NCBI GenBank assembly: GCA_026005015.1
Contig: BPKG01000005.1
Location: 124,001 to 188,000, forward strand
Reading direction: 5' to 3'
Length of the DNA stretch: 64,000 nt
Source: Burkholderiales bacterium
Lineage (GTDB): Bacteria > Pseudomonadota > Gammaproteobacteria > Burkholderiales > UBA6910
Part shown: piece after piece, positions 16,409 to 28,470 of the stretch
Position numbering within the stretch: the stretch's first letter is position 1
Layout: every line of letters starts with the position of its first letter
Program-made: the position numbers and the translations under genes
Notes under the pieces: generated by a model
The model's database searches: none
The model's input: the letters and a program-made list of their open reading frames with translations, nothing else
What the model was told of the DNA's origin: nothing

Positions 16409-17313
16409 CGCGAATGATCCAGAAAAGATCGATGCGCACGCTCTTAGGGGCCGTGGTCTTGCTCGCCTTGTCCGGCTGCAGCCGGATCGACCTGGCCTAC
16501 AGCAACCTGGAGCTGCTGCTGCCCTGGTACGTGCAAGGCTACGTGGAGCTGACCGACCGGCAAAGCGCCCTGATGCGCACCCGGGTGAAGGAGCTCAAGC
16601 GCTGGCATTGCGCCGACGAGCTGCCCGTCTATGCCGCCTGGGTGCACCACGTGGGCGAGGACATGACCCAGGGCGCCACGGTGGAGCGGTTGGAGGCCCG
16701 TTACGGGGAGTTCCAGGCGGCTCTGGAGCGGCTCTACGCCCAGGCGGCGCCCCATCTCGCCGAGCTGCTTTCCAGCGCCAGCCCCGAGCAGGTGGACGCC
16801 GCGGTCGCCAGCCTGGAGAAGCGGGACGAGAAATTCCGCACAAGCTGGGTGGAACTCTCCCGCCCCGAGCTGGAGGCCAAGTACGCCGAATGGATGAGGA
16901 AGCACCTGGAGCGCTGGATGGGGCCCCTCACCGAGGCCCAGGGGCAGCGGGTGGACGCCTGGAGCCGGGCCCTGGTTCCCACCGCGCGGGAAACCCTGGC
17001 CTACCGGCAGCGCTGGCGCGAAGCCCTCGCCCAGGCGTTGAGAAACCGCGATCGGCCGGAGGAGCTGCGGCGGCGATTGGAAGAGCTGCTCACCCGCCCG
17101 GCGCTCCTGGAGCCGCCCACCCGGGCCCAGGACCTGGCGGCCAACCGGGCCCGCACCTGGCGCTTGCTGGTGGAGGTCGGGGAGACGATGACGGCCGAGC
17201 AGCGGGAGACCTTGCTCCAGCGGACCGGCGCCCTGGGCCGCGCACTGGAGCGCATGAGCTGCGGTCGGCAGCGCAGCCAGGCCGGCGCCCCGCCTCCTTC
17301 GCCTTCGGGATGA
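16405..17313 (+). CDS. DUF6279-type lipoprotein
   Basis: 302 aa. Signal peptide with lipobox LSGC (Cys25), so it is a lipoprotein of the periplasmic face. The mature start CSRIDLAYSNLELLLPWYV is the hallmark of the DUF6279 family of proteobacterial lipoproteins. The rest is strongly helical and Arg/Glu-rich (many RxxLEEL heptads), suggesting a long coiled bundle. Function unknown. The ATG overlaps the TonB stop by four bases and the stop lies one base before the next ATG, so three proteins are made from one message. Confidence 0.85.
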   Translation: MTRMIQKRSMRTLLGAVVLLALSGCSRIDLAYSNLELLLPWYVQGYVELTDRQSALMRTRVKELKRWHCADELPVYAAWVHHVGEDMTQGATVERLEARYGEFQAALERLYAQAAPHLAELLSSASPEQVDAAVASLEKRDEKFRTSWVELSRPELEAKYAEWMRKHLERWMGPLTEAQGQRVDAWSRALVPTARETLAYRQRWREALAQALRNRDRPEELRRRLEELLTRPALLEPPTRAQDLAANRARTWRLLVEVGETMTAEQRETLLQRTGALGRALERMSCGRQRSQAGAPPPSPSG

Positions 17314-17314
17314 A

Positions 17315-18055
17315 ATGAAAAAGGTGCTCCTGGTCGGCGTCCAGCCCGCCGGTGCGGCCTCCCTGACGGCCCAGGTGTGGGAGCACCTGAGACAATGGTT
17401 TCCCGGGCGGGTCGTCCTGGGCACCCTGGACCTGCACCAGGGGACGCACGGGGAGCGGCTGGCACAGGAGATCCTGGGGCGGTGCGGCGCGGTGGTGGCG
17501 GTGATGGAGGAGGAGTCCGGCGGCGCCGCCGGCTTCCTCCGGAACCATTTCGACGGGGGCGGCCTCCTGGCGGCGGCCATCCAGCGGGGGTTGCCGGTGG
17601 TGGTGGTGCTCCCGGCCGGCACCGCCTTGCCCCCGGAATCTCACCTGCCGGCGCCCCTTCGCCCCCTGGTCCAGGCGAAGAACGTCCAGGTGCGCAGCGC
17701 CCATCTTTGGAAGGACCTGAACCTGCTAGTGCGCCAGCTCTACCCCCTGCTGGGCGAGCACTATCCCGGACGCATAGAAAGCTGGCTGGCTTCTGCGGCG
17801 GGCCTGCCGGCGTACAACGAGCTGCAGCGAGCCGTGTTCGCCTTCGTCACGGTGCTGCTGGCCGCCATCGCCCTGCTGATCGGGTTGCGTTCCTACATCG
17901 GCGAGATCCGGGCTGTCCTCCTGCTCGGGGCCGTCTGGCTCACCTGGTCTATCGGAAAGCAGTCGGCGAAGCTCGCCTGGGTGGCCCACCTGGGAGCGGT
18001 GGCGGCGATCATCTGCGTCGCCCTGGAGTTCTACGGGATCCTGTCTCCTCGTTGA
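17315..18055 (+). CDS. Membrane protein with TIR-like N-terminal domain
   Basis: 246 aa. Residues 1-145 read like a bacterial TIR fold: beta strand KKVLLVGVQ, LDLHQGTHGERLAQEILGRCGAVVAVM (as in the strand C region), AAIQRGLPVVVVLPAG, LPAPLRPLVQAKNVQVRS and a closing LWKDLNLLVRQL helix. The position where NAD-cleaving TIR domains carry a catalytic Glu appears to hold Leu/Ala (GGLLAAAIQR, about 82-90). Three membrane helices follow (about 173-190, 198-213, 222-240). I infer a membrane-bound, probably non-catalytic signalling or scaffold domain. The TIR call is by pattern only. Co-transcribed with a TonB and a lipoprotein gene. Confidence 0.6.
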   Translation: MKKVLLVGVQPAGAASLTAQVWEHLRQWFPGRVVLGTLDLHQGTHGERLAQEILGRCGAVVAVMEEESGGAAGFLRNHFDGGGLLAAAIQRGLPVVVVLPAGTALPPESHLPAPLRPLVQAKNVQVRSAHLWKDLNLLVRQLYPLLGEHYPGRIESWLASAAGLPAYNELQRAVFAFVTVLLAAIALLIGLRSYIGEIRAVLLLGAVWLTWSIGKQSAKLAWVAHLGAVAAIICVALEFYGILSPR

Positions 18056-18119
18056 GGGCTCCGGGCTTTGCGCCGGACGGCGTCACCGGGGCGGTTTGAC
18101 GATGATCTCGATGGACTGG

Positions 18120-19376
18120 TCACGGGGCGTAGGAGACGCGGTAAATCGCGCCGGCGAAATCGTCGGACACGAGAATCGAGCCGTCGGGAAGCTGGGCCAC
18201 GTCCACCGGACGACCGATATACTCGTCCTGCTCGGTGAGCCAGCCTTCGGCGAACACCTCGGTCTTGTCCGCAGTCCCGTCCGGCTTGAGGGAGGTGAAC
18301 ATGACCCGGGCCCCGATGGGCTTGGTGCGGTTCCACGACCCGTGCTGCGCCGAGAAGATGCCGCCCTGGTACTTCGCCGGGAACATCTTGCCCGTATAGA
18401 AAACCATGCCCAGGTCCGCCGCGTGGGCGTCCATCTCGACCTGAGGGAACACCACGTCCGGCGGCGGCGTGGAGTCCCTGTATTCTTCTGTGCGCACCTT
18501 GCCGCCCCCGTACCAGGGGAAGCCGAAGTGCTGGCCCGGCTTGGTGGCCCGGTTGAGCTCCCCGGGCGGGATGTTGTCGCCCATCCCGTCCACCTGGTTG
18601 TCGGTGAACCAGAGGGTCTTGTCCTTGGGATTGAAGTCCATGCCCACCGAATTGCGGATGCCCCGGGCATAGACTTCCCGGTTCTTCCCGTCCCGGTCCA
18701 TGCGGATGATGCCGCCGATGCCGACCCGGTCGTAGAGGGCGAGTTTCTCTTTCGGGGGCACGTTGTAGGGCTGGCCCAGGCTCACGTAGAGCTTGTTGTC
18801 GGGGCCGATGCGGCAGACCCGGGCGCCGTGGTTGTAGCTCTCCTCTTCCACCGGGATGAGCTCCCCCTGGCCTACCACCTTGAAGGCGGCGACATCGGGC
18901 CCTTCATAGAAGAATTCGGCGGCCGGGAACACGACCACCCGGTTATGTTCGGCGACGAACAGAAAGCCGTCCCGGGAAAAGCACACCCCGTTCGGCACCA
19001 GCATCTCCAGGGAAGGAGCGAAAGGCTTCACCTCGTCGGCCACCCGGTCTTTGTCCCGGTCGGTCACGGCCCAGACCCGGGTCTTGCGGGTGCCGACGAA
19101 CACTACGCCGGTGGAGGGACCCACCGCCATGTGGCGGGCGTCGGGCACCAGGGCGTAGAGCTCGATCTTGAAGCCGGGCGGAAGCTTGATGCGTTGCAGG
19201 TTTCTCTTGATCGCCTCGGCCTTGGAACCCGTCTGGGGGACGGTCTGGATATCCAGGGGCGTGCCGGTGGTGCGAAAGCTGGAGAGCCTCTCCAGGTTGC
19301 CCTGCGCCGCCGCGGGACCCGCGCAAGCCAGCACGCCCGCAACCAGAGCGGCGGGTAAAACGTGTTGTTGGCCCAT
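18120..19376 (-). CDS. PQQ-type sorbosone/glucose dehydrogenase-like beta-propeller
   Basis: 418 aa with a clean signal peptide (MGQQHVLPAALVAGVLACAGPAAAQ). The body is a soluble quinoprotein glucose dehydrogenase-like propeller of the L-sorbosone dehydrogenase group: LPPGFKIELYALVPDARHMAV, YNHGARVCRIGPDNKLYVSLG, GIRNSVGMDFNPKDKTLWFTDN and AQHGSWNRTKPIGARV. It should oxidise a sugar or aldehyde in the periplasm with PQQ. ATG 19376 has GAGGAGGAAG upstream. It converges with the TIR-like gene 64 bases away. Relevant because pqqA is in the same window. Confidence 0.88.
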   Translation of the reverse strand: MGQQHVLPAALVAGVLACAGPAAAQGNLERLSSFRTTGTPLDIQTVPQTGSKAEAIKRNLQRIKLPPGFKIELYALVPDARHMAVGPSTGVVFVGTRKTRVWAVTDRDKDRVADEVKPFAPSLEMLVPNGVCFSRDGFLFVAEHNRVVVFPAAEFFYEGPDVAAFKVVGQGELIPVEEESYNHGARVCRIGPDNKLYVSLGQPYNVPPKEKLALYDRVGIGGIIRMDRDGKNREVYARGIRNSVGMDFNPKDKTLWFTDNQVDGMGDNIPPGELNRATKPGQHFGFPWYGGGKVRTEEYRDSTPPPDVVFPQVEMDAHAADLGMVFYTGKMFPAKYQGGIFSAQHGSWNRTKPIGARVMFTSLKPDGTADKTEVFAEGWLTEQDEYIGRPVDVAQLPDGSILVSDDFAGAIYRVSYAP

Positions 19377-19530
19377 CTTAGCTTCCTCCTCGGTGGTTCG
19401 ACGCGCGCGCTTCCATTCTAGGAAACCTTGCCGGCCCGGCAAGGCGGTTTATCCTTCAGAAAAAACTCCGTGGCCAGCGCAGGAGTGGGGAGGAAGGCTG
19501 CGGAGGCAGGAAAACCAGGGGCGCTAAGGG

Positions 19531-19785
19531 CTAGCCCCCGGGTCGCGCCGGCAGGGGCAGAGAGAAGGCTACGATGGATGGCTCCAGGGCCTCGATCAGG
19601 GTGAGCCCCGGCGCGCTCACCGTCATCGTCCGGCCGGCGGCGATGAACCAGTCGTCCGGGTCGCCCTCCTGGGTCATCCACAGAAGGCCGGAGACGCAGG
19701 CGATCCGCACCCCCTGGCCCCTGCGCAGGCGCAGGATCTGGCCTTTCTCCAGGAAGAGGTCCGCGTTGCTCGGACGGGCGCCCAT
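19531..19785 (-). CDS. DUF2917 small protein
   Basis: 84 aa cupin-like small protein with the DUF2917 pattern: LEKGQILRLRRGQGVRIACVSGLLWMTQEGDPDDWFIAAGRTM. Function unknown. The start is taken at Met 19785; the frame is open to 19926 but the extra residues are low-complexity and unlike the family. It is divergent from a MocR-type regulator 155 bases away, an arrangement seen repeatedly in betaproteobacteria, which suggests that the regulator controls it. Confidence 0.75.
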   Translation of the reverse strand: MGARPSNADLFLEKGQILRLRRGQGVRIACVSGLLWMTQEGDPDDWFIAAGRTMTVSAPGLTLIEALEPSIVAFSLPLPARPGG

Positions 19786-19940
19786 GCAAGAATCATAGGC
19801 AGCCGGCCTGCCCGATAACAGAATCAGAAATTCCGTTTTGCTTGCGAAACAGTTCGGGAGCCGGGAAACTGTGCTGGAAGGCGGTCCGGGCAACTGTGTC
19901 TTTGACGCGGTCCCGGCCGGGTCCATGATCGAACGGGCTC

Positions 19941-21419
19941 ATGACGAATGGGATTGACGGGGCTGAACCGATGCAGCCGCCGCTCTACGAGACCGTCGCC
20001 AACGAAATCGCGGCGCTGATCAAAGCGGGCACCCTGCGCCCGGGGCAGCGGGTGCCGTCCGTGCGCCGCCTCTCGGCCCAGCGGGAGGTGAGCATCTCCA
20101 CCGTGCTCCAAGCCTACCGCCTGCTGGAAGACCGCAAGATCATCGAGGCCCGCCCCCAGTCGGGCTACTACGTGCGCCATCCCGGATTGCGACTGGCCGA
20201 GCCGCAGCGCTCGGAGCCGCCCGCCCGCCCATCCAAGGTGGGCGTGTCCAACCTGGTGGAAGCGCTCCTAGAGGCCGGCAAGCGGCCTGAGATCGCGCCC
20301 CTCGGCACGGCGTGCGCCGCGCCGGAGCTCTACCCCGCGGCCCGGTTGCAGCGTATCGCCTCCTCCCTCGCCCGGCGCAAGCCCCGGCTGATCTCCGCCT
20401 ATTCCCTTCCGCCGGGCAACGACCGGCTGCGCCAGGCGCTGGCCCGCCGCGCCCTGGACTGGGGCTGTAGGCTAGAGCCGGGCAACCTCATCGTCACCAG
20501 CGGTTGCACCGAGGCGGTCAACCTGTGCCTACGCGCCGTCACCGAGCCGGGGGACACGGTGGCGCTGGAGTCCCCCACCTATTTCGGGCTGCTGCAGATC
20601 GTGGAAAGCCTGAAGCTGAAGGCCCTGGAGATTCCCACCTGTCCGCGGCGCGGCCTGTCCCTGGACGCCCTGGAGCTGGCCATGCGCTCGGGCCAAGTGA
20701 AGGCGGCGGTGGTCATGTCCAACGCCAGCAATCCCCTGGGCGCCACCCTGTCCGACGAAAACAAAAAGCGGCTGGCCGGGCTTGCCGCCGCCCACCGGGT
20801 GCCGGTGATCGAGGACAACGTCCACGGCGAGATCTACAACGGCACGCACCCTCCTAAGGTGGCCAAGTGCTACGACCCGGACGGGTGGATCCTGCTGTGC
20901 GGCTCTTTTTCCAAGACGCTGGCGCCGGGATTCCGCATCGGCTGGGTCGAGCCGGGCCGCTATCGCGACCGGGTTTATACCCACAAATTCGTCGCCAGCA
21001 TGGCCCAGCCCGAATTGCTGCAGGAGGCGCTGGCCGAGTTCCTGGAAAGCGGGGGCTACGACCGCCACCTGCGGATCCTGCGCACCCGCCTGGCGGCCCA
21101 GGTGGGCGCCCTGTCGGACGCGGTGGCCGCCTCTTTTCCCAAGGAGACGCGCATCACCCGGCCCGCCGGCGGCTTCGTGCTGTGGATCGAGCTGCCCGAG
21201 GGGGTGGACGCCATGACCCTTCACCGGGAGGCGCTGGAACATGGGATCGGTATTGCGCCGGGGCCCATGTTCACGGCATCCGACCGCTACCGCCACTGCA
21301 TCCGCTTGAACTGCGGCCATCCCCTGACCCGGCCGCTGGAGCAGGCGGTGATGCGGCTCGGAGATCTGGTCCGGCATCAGTTGGAAGCAACGCGCCACAA
21401 AGCCCGGGTGCCAGCGTGA
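19941..21419 (+). CDS. MocR-type GntR regulator with aminotransferase domain
   Basis: 492 aa. N-terminal GntR winged helix (residues about 13-80; GQRVPSVRRLSAQREVSISTVLQAYRLLED), linker, and a full fold-type I aminotransferase domain from about 115 on. The PLP-binding Lys is in CGSFSKTLAPGFRIGW; the Asp/Asn pocket appears as MSNASNPLGATLS and IEDNVHGEIY. MocR proteins sense PLP or amino acids and control nearby genes. Met 11 (19971) is a possible start closer to the family N-terminus. Divergent from the DUF2917 gene. Confidence 0.92.
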   Translation: MTNGIDGAEPMQPPLYETVANEIAALIKAGTLRPGQRVPSVRRLSAQREVSISTVLQAYRLLEDRKIIEARPQSGYYVRHPGLRLAEPQRSEPPARPSKVGVSNLVEALLEAGKRPEIAPLGTACAAPELYPAARLQRIASSLARRKPRLISAYSLPPGNDRLRQALARRALDWGCRLEPGNLIVTSGCTEAVNLCLRAVTEPGDTVALESPTYFGLLQIVESLKLKALEIPTCPRRGLSLDALELAMRSGQVKAAVVMSNASNPLGATLSDENKKRLAGLAAAHRVPVIEDNVHGEIYNGTHPPKVAKCYDPDGWILLCGSFSKTLAPGFRIGWVEPGRYRDRVYTHKFVASMAQPELLQEALAEFLESGGYDRHLRILRTRLAAQVGALSDAVAASFPKETRITRPAGGFVLWIELPEGVDAMTLHREALEHGIGIAPGPMFTASDRYRHCIRLNCGHPLTRPLEQAVMRLGDLVRHQLEATRHKARVPA

Positions 21420-21422
21420 GTC

Positions 21423-25358
<3,936 letters not shown>

Positions 25359-25426
25359 GACGCGATGATGCCCCAAAACGGGGCGGCTCGGCAAGCCCCC
25401 GGGCCCTGCCCGGATAGTTCACGAAG

Positions 25427-25780
25427 CTAGCGGACGAAGCGCAGGTAGAGGCAGGCCGCTCCCATGACCGCCACCACTGCGGCGCAAAGGGCCGCGCCGA
25501 GCCCGAGGGCGCTGCCCAGCACGGTGATGAGCGGTGGCTCGGCTCCCGAGGCGGCCCGGGAGACGATCTGCAGCAGGGCCAGCAAGGCGGCCAGCATCGC
25601 GCTCCAGCGGACGGTGTAGGCGAGCAGAAGCCCGAGCTGGGCCCGGTTGTGCCGGTAGGCGGCGGCGCGCTCCAAGGGCGAGCCCCGCAACACGTCCCGC
25701 AGCAGCCCTCCTGGCCAGGGAAAGCGCTGGATCAGGGATTCGCTGGGGGAGGCGAGGACCCGGCGCGGACAAGTCTTCAT
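25427..25780 (-). CDS. Small membrane protein of unknown function
   Basis: 117 aa with two hydrophobic helices, about residues 50-72 (LGLLLAYTVRWSAMLAALLALLQIV) and 85-112. No family recognised. The N-terminal 45 residues are basic and probably cytoplasmic. AGGAA directly precedes the ATG, so translation may start less efficiently. It is upstream of the leu leader in the same direction, 68 bases apart, but the leader probably has its own promoter. The coding call rests on membrane pattern and frame length. Confidence 0.5.
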   Translation of the reverse strand: MKTCPRRVLASPSESLIQRFPWPGGLLRDVLRGSPLERAAAYRHNRAQLGLLLAYTVRWSAMLAALLALLQIVSRAASGAEPPLITVLGSALGLGAALCAAVVAVMGAACLYLRFVR

Positions 25781-25963
25781 TTCCTCATGGTGGACTTCCG
25801 GCGCTTGCGATGCAAGGCCAGCCCGGTTGCTTCACGAAGCACTCGGGAGGATGAAGGACCCGAGTAGCCTGGCGAGACAAATTGCCCCTAAGGCTCAAGC
25901 CGCAATGCGGTGATTTTGCGCATCGTGCGTTCAGGTCTGGGGCGTCTTCGTGAAATATCCAGG

Positions 25964-27094
25964 CTATTGTCCCGCGGGCTCCAGCCGGGCGAGGACGCCG
26001 TTCCTGGCGTCGGTCAGGACATAGACGTAGCCGTCGGGACCTGTGCGCACGTCCCGGATTCGCCCCAGGTCCCCCTTCAGCATGCGCTCTTCTTCGATCA
26101 CCTGCTCTCCCCGCAGCCTGAGCCGCACCAGGGTCTGGTGCTTGAGCGCTCCCACGAACAAGTCTCCTCGCCAGCGGGGGAACTTGTCGCCGGTGTAAAA
26201 CGCCATGCCCGAGGGCGCGATGGAGGGTACCCAGTAGTGGATCGGCTGGGCCATGCCGGGTTTGTGGGTGCCTTCGCCGATCCTGGTGCCGATGCCGTAT
26301 TCGACCCCGTAGGTGATGATCGGCCAGCCGTAGTTCACGCCGGCGCGGATGACGTTCACCTCGTCGCCCCCCTGGGGTCCGTGCTCATGGGTCCACAGCT
26401 CGCCGGTTCGGGGATGGAGCGCCGCCCCCTGCACGTTGCGGTTGCCCAGGGAATAGATCTCGGGCCGGGCCCCCGGCCGGCCCACGAAGGGATTGTCCTG
26501 GGGCACCCGACCGTCCTCGGTGAGCCGCACGATCTTGCCGGCCAGGTCGTCGAGCCGCTGGGCCCGCTCCATCTCGCCCCGGTCCCCCAGGGTAATATAG
26601 AGGTGGCCTTCCCGGTCGAACACCAGGCGCGAGCCGAAGTGGCGCCCGCCCCCCGATTTGGGCGTCTGGCGGAAGATCACCTCCACGTTCTCCAGGCGGT
26701 GGCCGTTGAGCCGCCCCCGCGCCACTTCCGTGCCGATACCTCCGTCGCCCCGGGCGGAGTAGGAGAGATAGACGAGGCCGTTCTCGGCGAAGCGGGGGTG
26801 CAGGGCCACGTCCAGCAGTCCCCCCTGGCCGTAGGCTGCCACCGTGGGCACCCCGTCGACGGGCTGGGGATCCAGGGTGCCGTCTGGCGCGACCAGGCGC
26901 AGCCGGCCGGGGCGCTCGGTCACCAGGAAACGGCCGTCGGGGAGAAAGGCGAGCCCCCAGGGATGGTCGAGCCCGCGGGCGAGGGTGACCACCCGGAACG
27001 AATGGGCCTGGGAATGATGAACGGCGTCCGCGCCGGCGATTTGGGCGCAGAAGAGGACGGCAGCGAGGAGGAGGCAGCCTATGGAACGAATCAT
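25964..27094 (-). CDS. PQQ-dependent aldose sugar dehydrogenase-like protein (YliI type)
   Basis: 376 aa with signal peptide (MIRSIGCLLLAAVLFCAQIAGADA). Six-bladed soluble glucose dehydrogenase-like propeller: ARGLDHPWGLAFLPDGRFLVTERPGRL, AYGQGGLLDVALHP, SLGNRNVQGAALHPRTGELWTHEHGPQGGDEVN, which holds the catalytic and PQQ-contact residues of the Asd/YliI group. It oxidises aldoses in the periplasm with PQQ. ATG 27094 has GGGAGAAAG upstream. The second soluble quinoprotein in the window; it is isolated, with no cytochrome partner beside it. Confidence 0.9.
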   Translation of the reverse strand: MIRSIGCLLLAAVLFCAQIAGADAVHHSQAHSFRVVTLARGLDHPWGLAFLPDGRFLVTERPGRLRLVAPDGTLDPQPVDGVPTVAAYGQGGLLDVALHPRFAENGLVYLSYSARGDGGIGTEVARGRLNGHRLENVEVIFRQTPKSGGGRHFGSRLVFDREGHLYITLGDRGEMERAQRLDDLAGKIVRLTEDGRVPQDNPFVGRPGARPEIYSLGNRNVQGAALHPRTGELWTHEHGPQGGDEVNVIRAGVNYGWPIITYGVEYGIGTRIGEGTHKPGMAQPIHYWVPSIAPSGMAFYTGDKFPRWRGDLFVGALKHQTLVRLRLRGEQVIEEERMLKGDLGRIRDVRTGPDGYVYVLTDARNGVLARLEPAGQ

Positions 27095-27278
27095 GCTTTC
27101 TCCCTGATGAGCAGGACGAAACCGGCACAACCGGTTGGTGGGCGCAAAGCGAACCGAGTTCCAAAGTGCCGAAATTCGTAAGTCCCGACCGGTGCGGTCA
27201 GCCGACGGCGCGGCGGTTCGTTAAGCTTAAAGTCTCGATTTGGCGGAAAGGATGGTGTACGTGGAGAAAAGAGGCGCA

Positions 27279-27851
27279 ATGAAGGGTCGCGGGGCCGCGG
27301 CGGTCCTGCTGGCGGCCGTGCTGGCGGGGGTGGCGCCTTCACCGGCCTGGGCGGACCCACCCCCCTGGGCCCCGGCCCACGGATGGCGCAAGAAGCACGA
27401 TCCTTACTACGTGGGCTATTCCGGCCACAAGTGGCCCCGGGATTACGGCATCCTCTCGGGCCGCTGCAACCGGGAGGCCATCGGCGCCGTGCTGGGGGGC
27501 ACGGTGGGCGCGGTGGTGGGCTCCCAGGTGGGCAAGGGCGAAAGCAAGGCGGCCGCCATCATCATCGGGGGCGTGCTGGGCGCGGTGATCGGGGCGAGCA
27601 TCGGCCGGGAAATGGACCGGGAGGACCGGGCCTGCTTCGGCCACGCCTTGGAGCTGGCGGCGGACCGCCAGACCGTCACCTGGAGCAACCCCCAGGGCGT
27701 CACCTACGCCGTGACGCCCCTCAAGGGCTTCACCCACGAGGGCCGCAAGTGCCGGGAGTACGAGAGCGTGATCACGGTGGAGGGCAGGAAGGAGAGGGTG
27801 CGCGGCAAAGCATGCCAGGTGGGTGAGGGGGAATGGCAGGTGATCGGTTGA
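27279..27851 (+). CDS. Glycine-zipper outer-membrane surface-antigen-like protein
   Basis: 190 aa. Signal peptide (about 1-26, ending PAWA). A glycine-zipper segment follows at about residues 65-110 (GAVLGGTVGAVVGSQVGKG and IIGGVLGAVIGASIG), typical of 17-kDa surface-antigen and RcnB-neighbour proteins, and a C-terminal RT0821-type region (DRQTVTWSNPQGVTYAVTP, ECRE-like YESVITVEG). Probably anchored in or spanning the envelope. Start 27279 has AGAGGCG ahead; an earlier ATG at 27252 is too close to its ribosome-binding site. Ends in a strong terminator. Confidence 0.8.
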   Translation: MKGRGAAAVLLAAVLAGVAPSPAWADPPPWAPAHGWRKKHDPYYVGYSGHKWPRDYGILSGRCNREAIGAVLGGTVGAVVGSQVGKGESKAAAIIIGGVLGAVIGASIGREMDREDRACFGHALELAADRQTVTWSNPQGVTYAVTPLKGFTHEGRKCREYESVITVEGRKERVRGKACQVGEGEWQVIG

Positions 27852-27874
27852 ACCCGCCATCCCCTCTTCCAGCG

Positions 27875-27903
27875 AAAAGCCCGGCTCCGCGCCGGGCTTT
27901 TTT
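27875..27903 (+). terminator. Rho-independent terminator
   Basis: Perfect 11-bp stem AAAAGCCCGGC / GCCGGGCTTTT (27875-27885 and 27891-27901), five-base loop, ending in six T. It is 23 bases behind the glycine-zipper gene. A second perfect 8-bp hairpin (27921-27939) follows and may serve the convergent small gene at 27999-28265. Confidence 0.9.
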
Positions 27904-27998
27904 GGTCCTGTCCATGGAGAGACGGCGAGCGTCGCCGTCGATACGAAGCTCTAAAACGCTCGTGGAACCCTGGGTGCCGCGATCCGCCTTTTTCTTCC

Positions 27999-28265
27999 TC
28001 AGCGGGCGGCCCCCGCGTGGTGCTCCATGAAACGCCGCAGCACACCCCGCAGGGCCTCGGCGCGCCGGACGTCGCCGCTCGCCTCGGCCTGCTGGATGTC
28101 TTCGACGATCATGGCCTGGATGAGGCGTTCCCCTTCGGGCGTCTGGGCCAAGTGGTTGCCCAGCTCCAGGGCGGCGATTTCCGGGATGTGCTCGTGCTCC
28201 GCGATGGCGAGGATTTCCTCTTCGGTGAGCTCCGAAAAACCGAGGCAGTCCTGGAACGAGATCAT
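27999..28265 (-). CDS. Conserved small protein of unknown function (88 aa)
   Basis: 88 aa, acidic and helical, starting MISFQDCLGFSELTEEEILAIAEHEHIPEIAALELGN. The motif AEHEHIPEIAALELGN looks strongly constrained, and the protein belongs to a small uncharacterised family I recall from beta- and gammaproteobacteria. No membrane segment or metal site is obvious, though the EHEH pair could bind metal. ATG 28265 has GGGAGG ahead. Convergent with the surface-antigen-like gene and divergent from the MFS carrier. Confidence 0.7.
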   Translation of the reverse strand: MISFQDCLGFSELTEEEILAIAEHEHIPEIAALELGNHLAQTPEGERLIQAMIVEDIQQAEASGDVRRAEALRGVLRRFMEHHAGAAR

Positions 28266-28470
28266 GACACCTCCCGAGGAATGGGCCGATCCAGCGGGTG
28301 GGGACTTCGCGGAAACGCCAACCGCCCCATGACAGCCTAATGCAAGAGCCGGTTGCTGAGCGATCACTTACGCGCTCCCGCGCCTCCGGTCGTCGTTTTC
28401 CCGGCCAGGGAGCCCGGTCCGGGCATAGAATGCCCCCACGGGCGAGCGCGCCCCGCTGCCGCATACGTCG

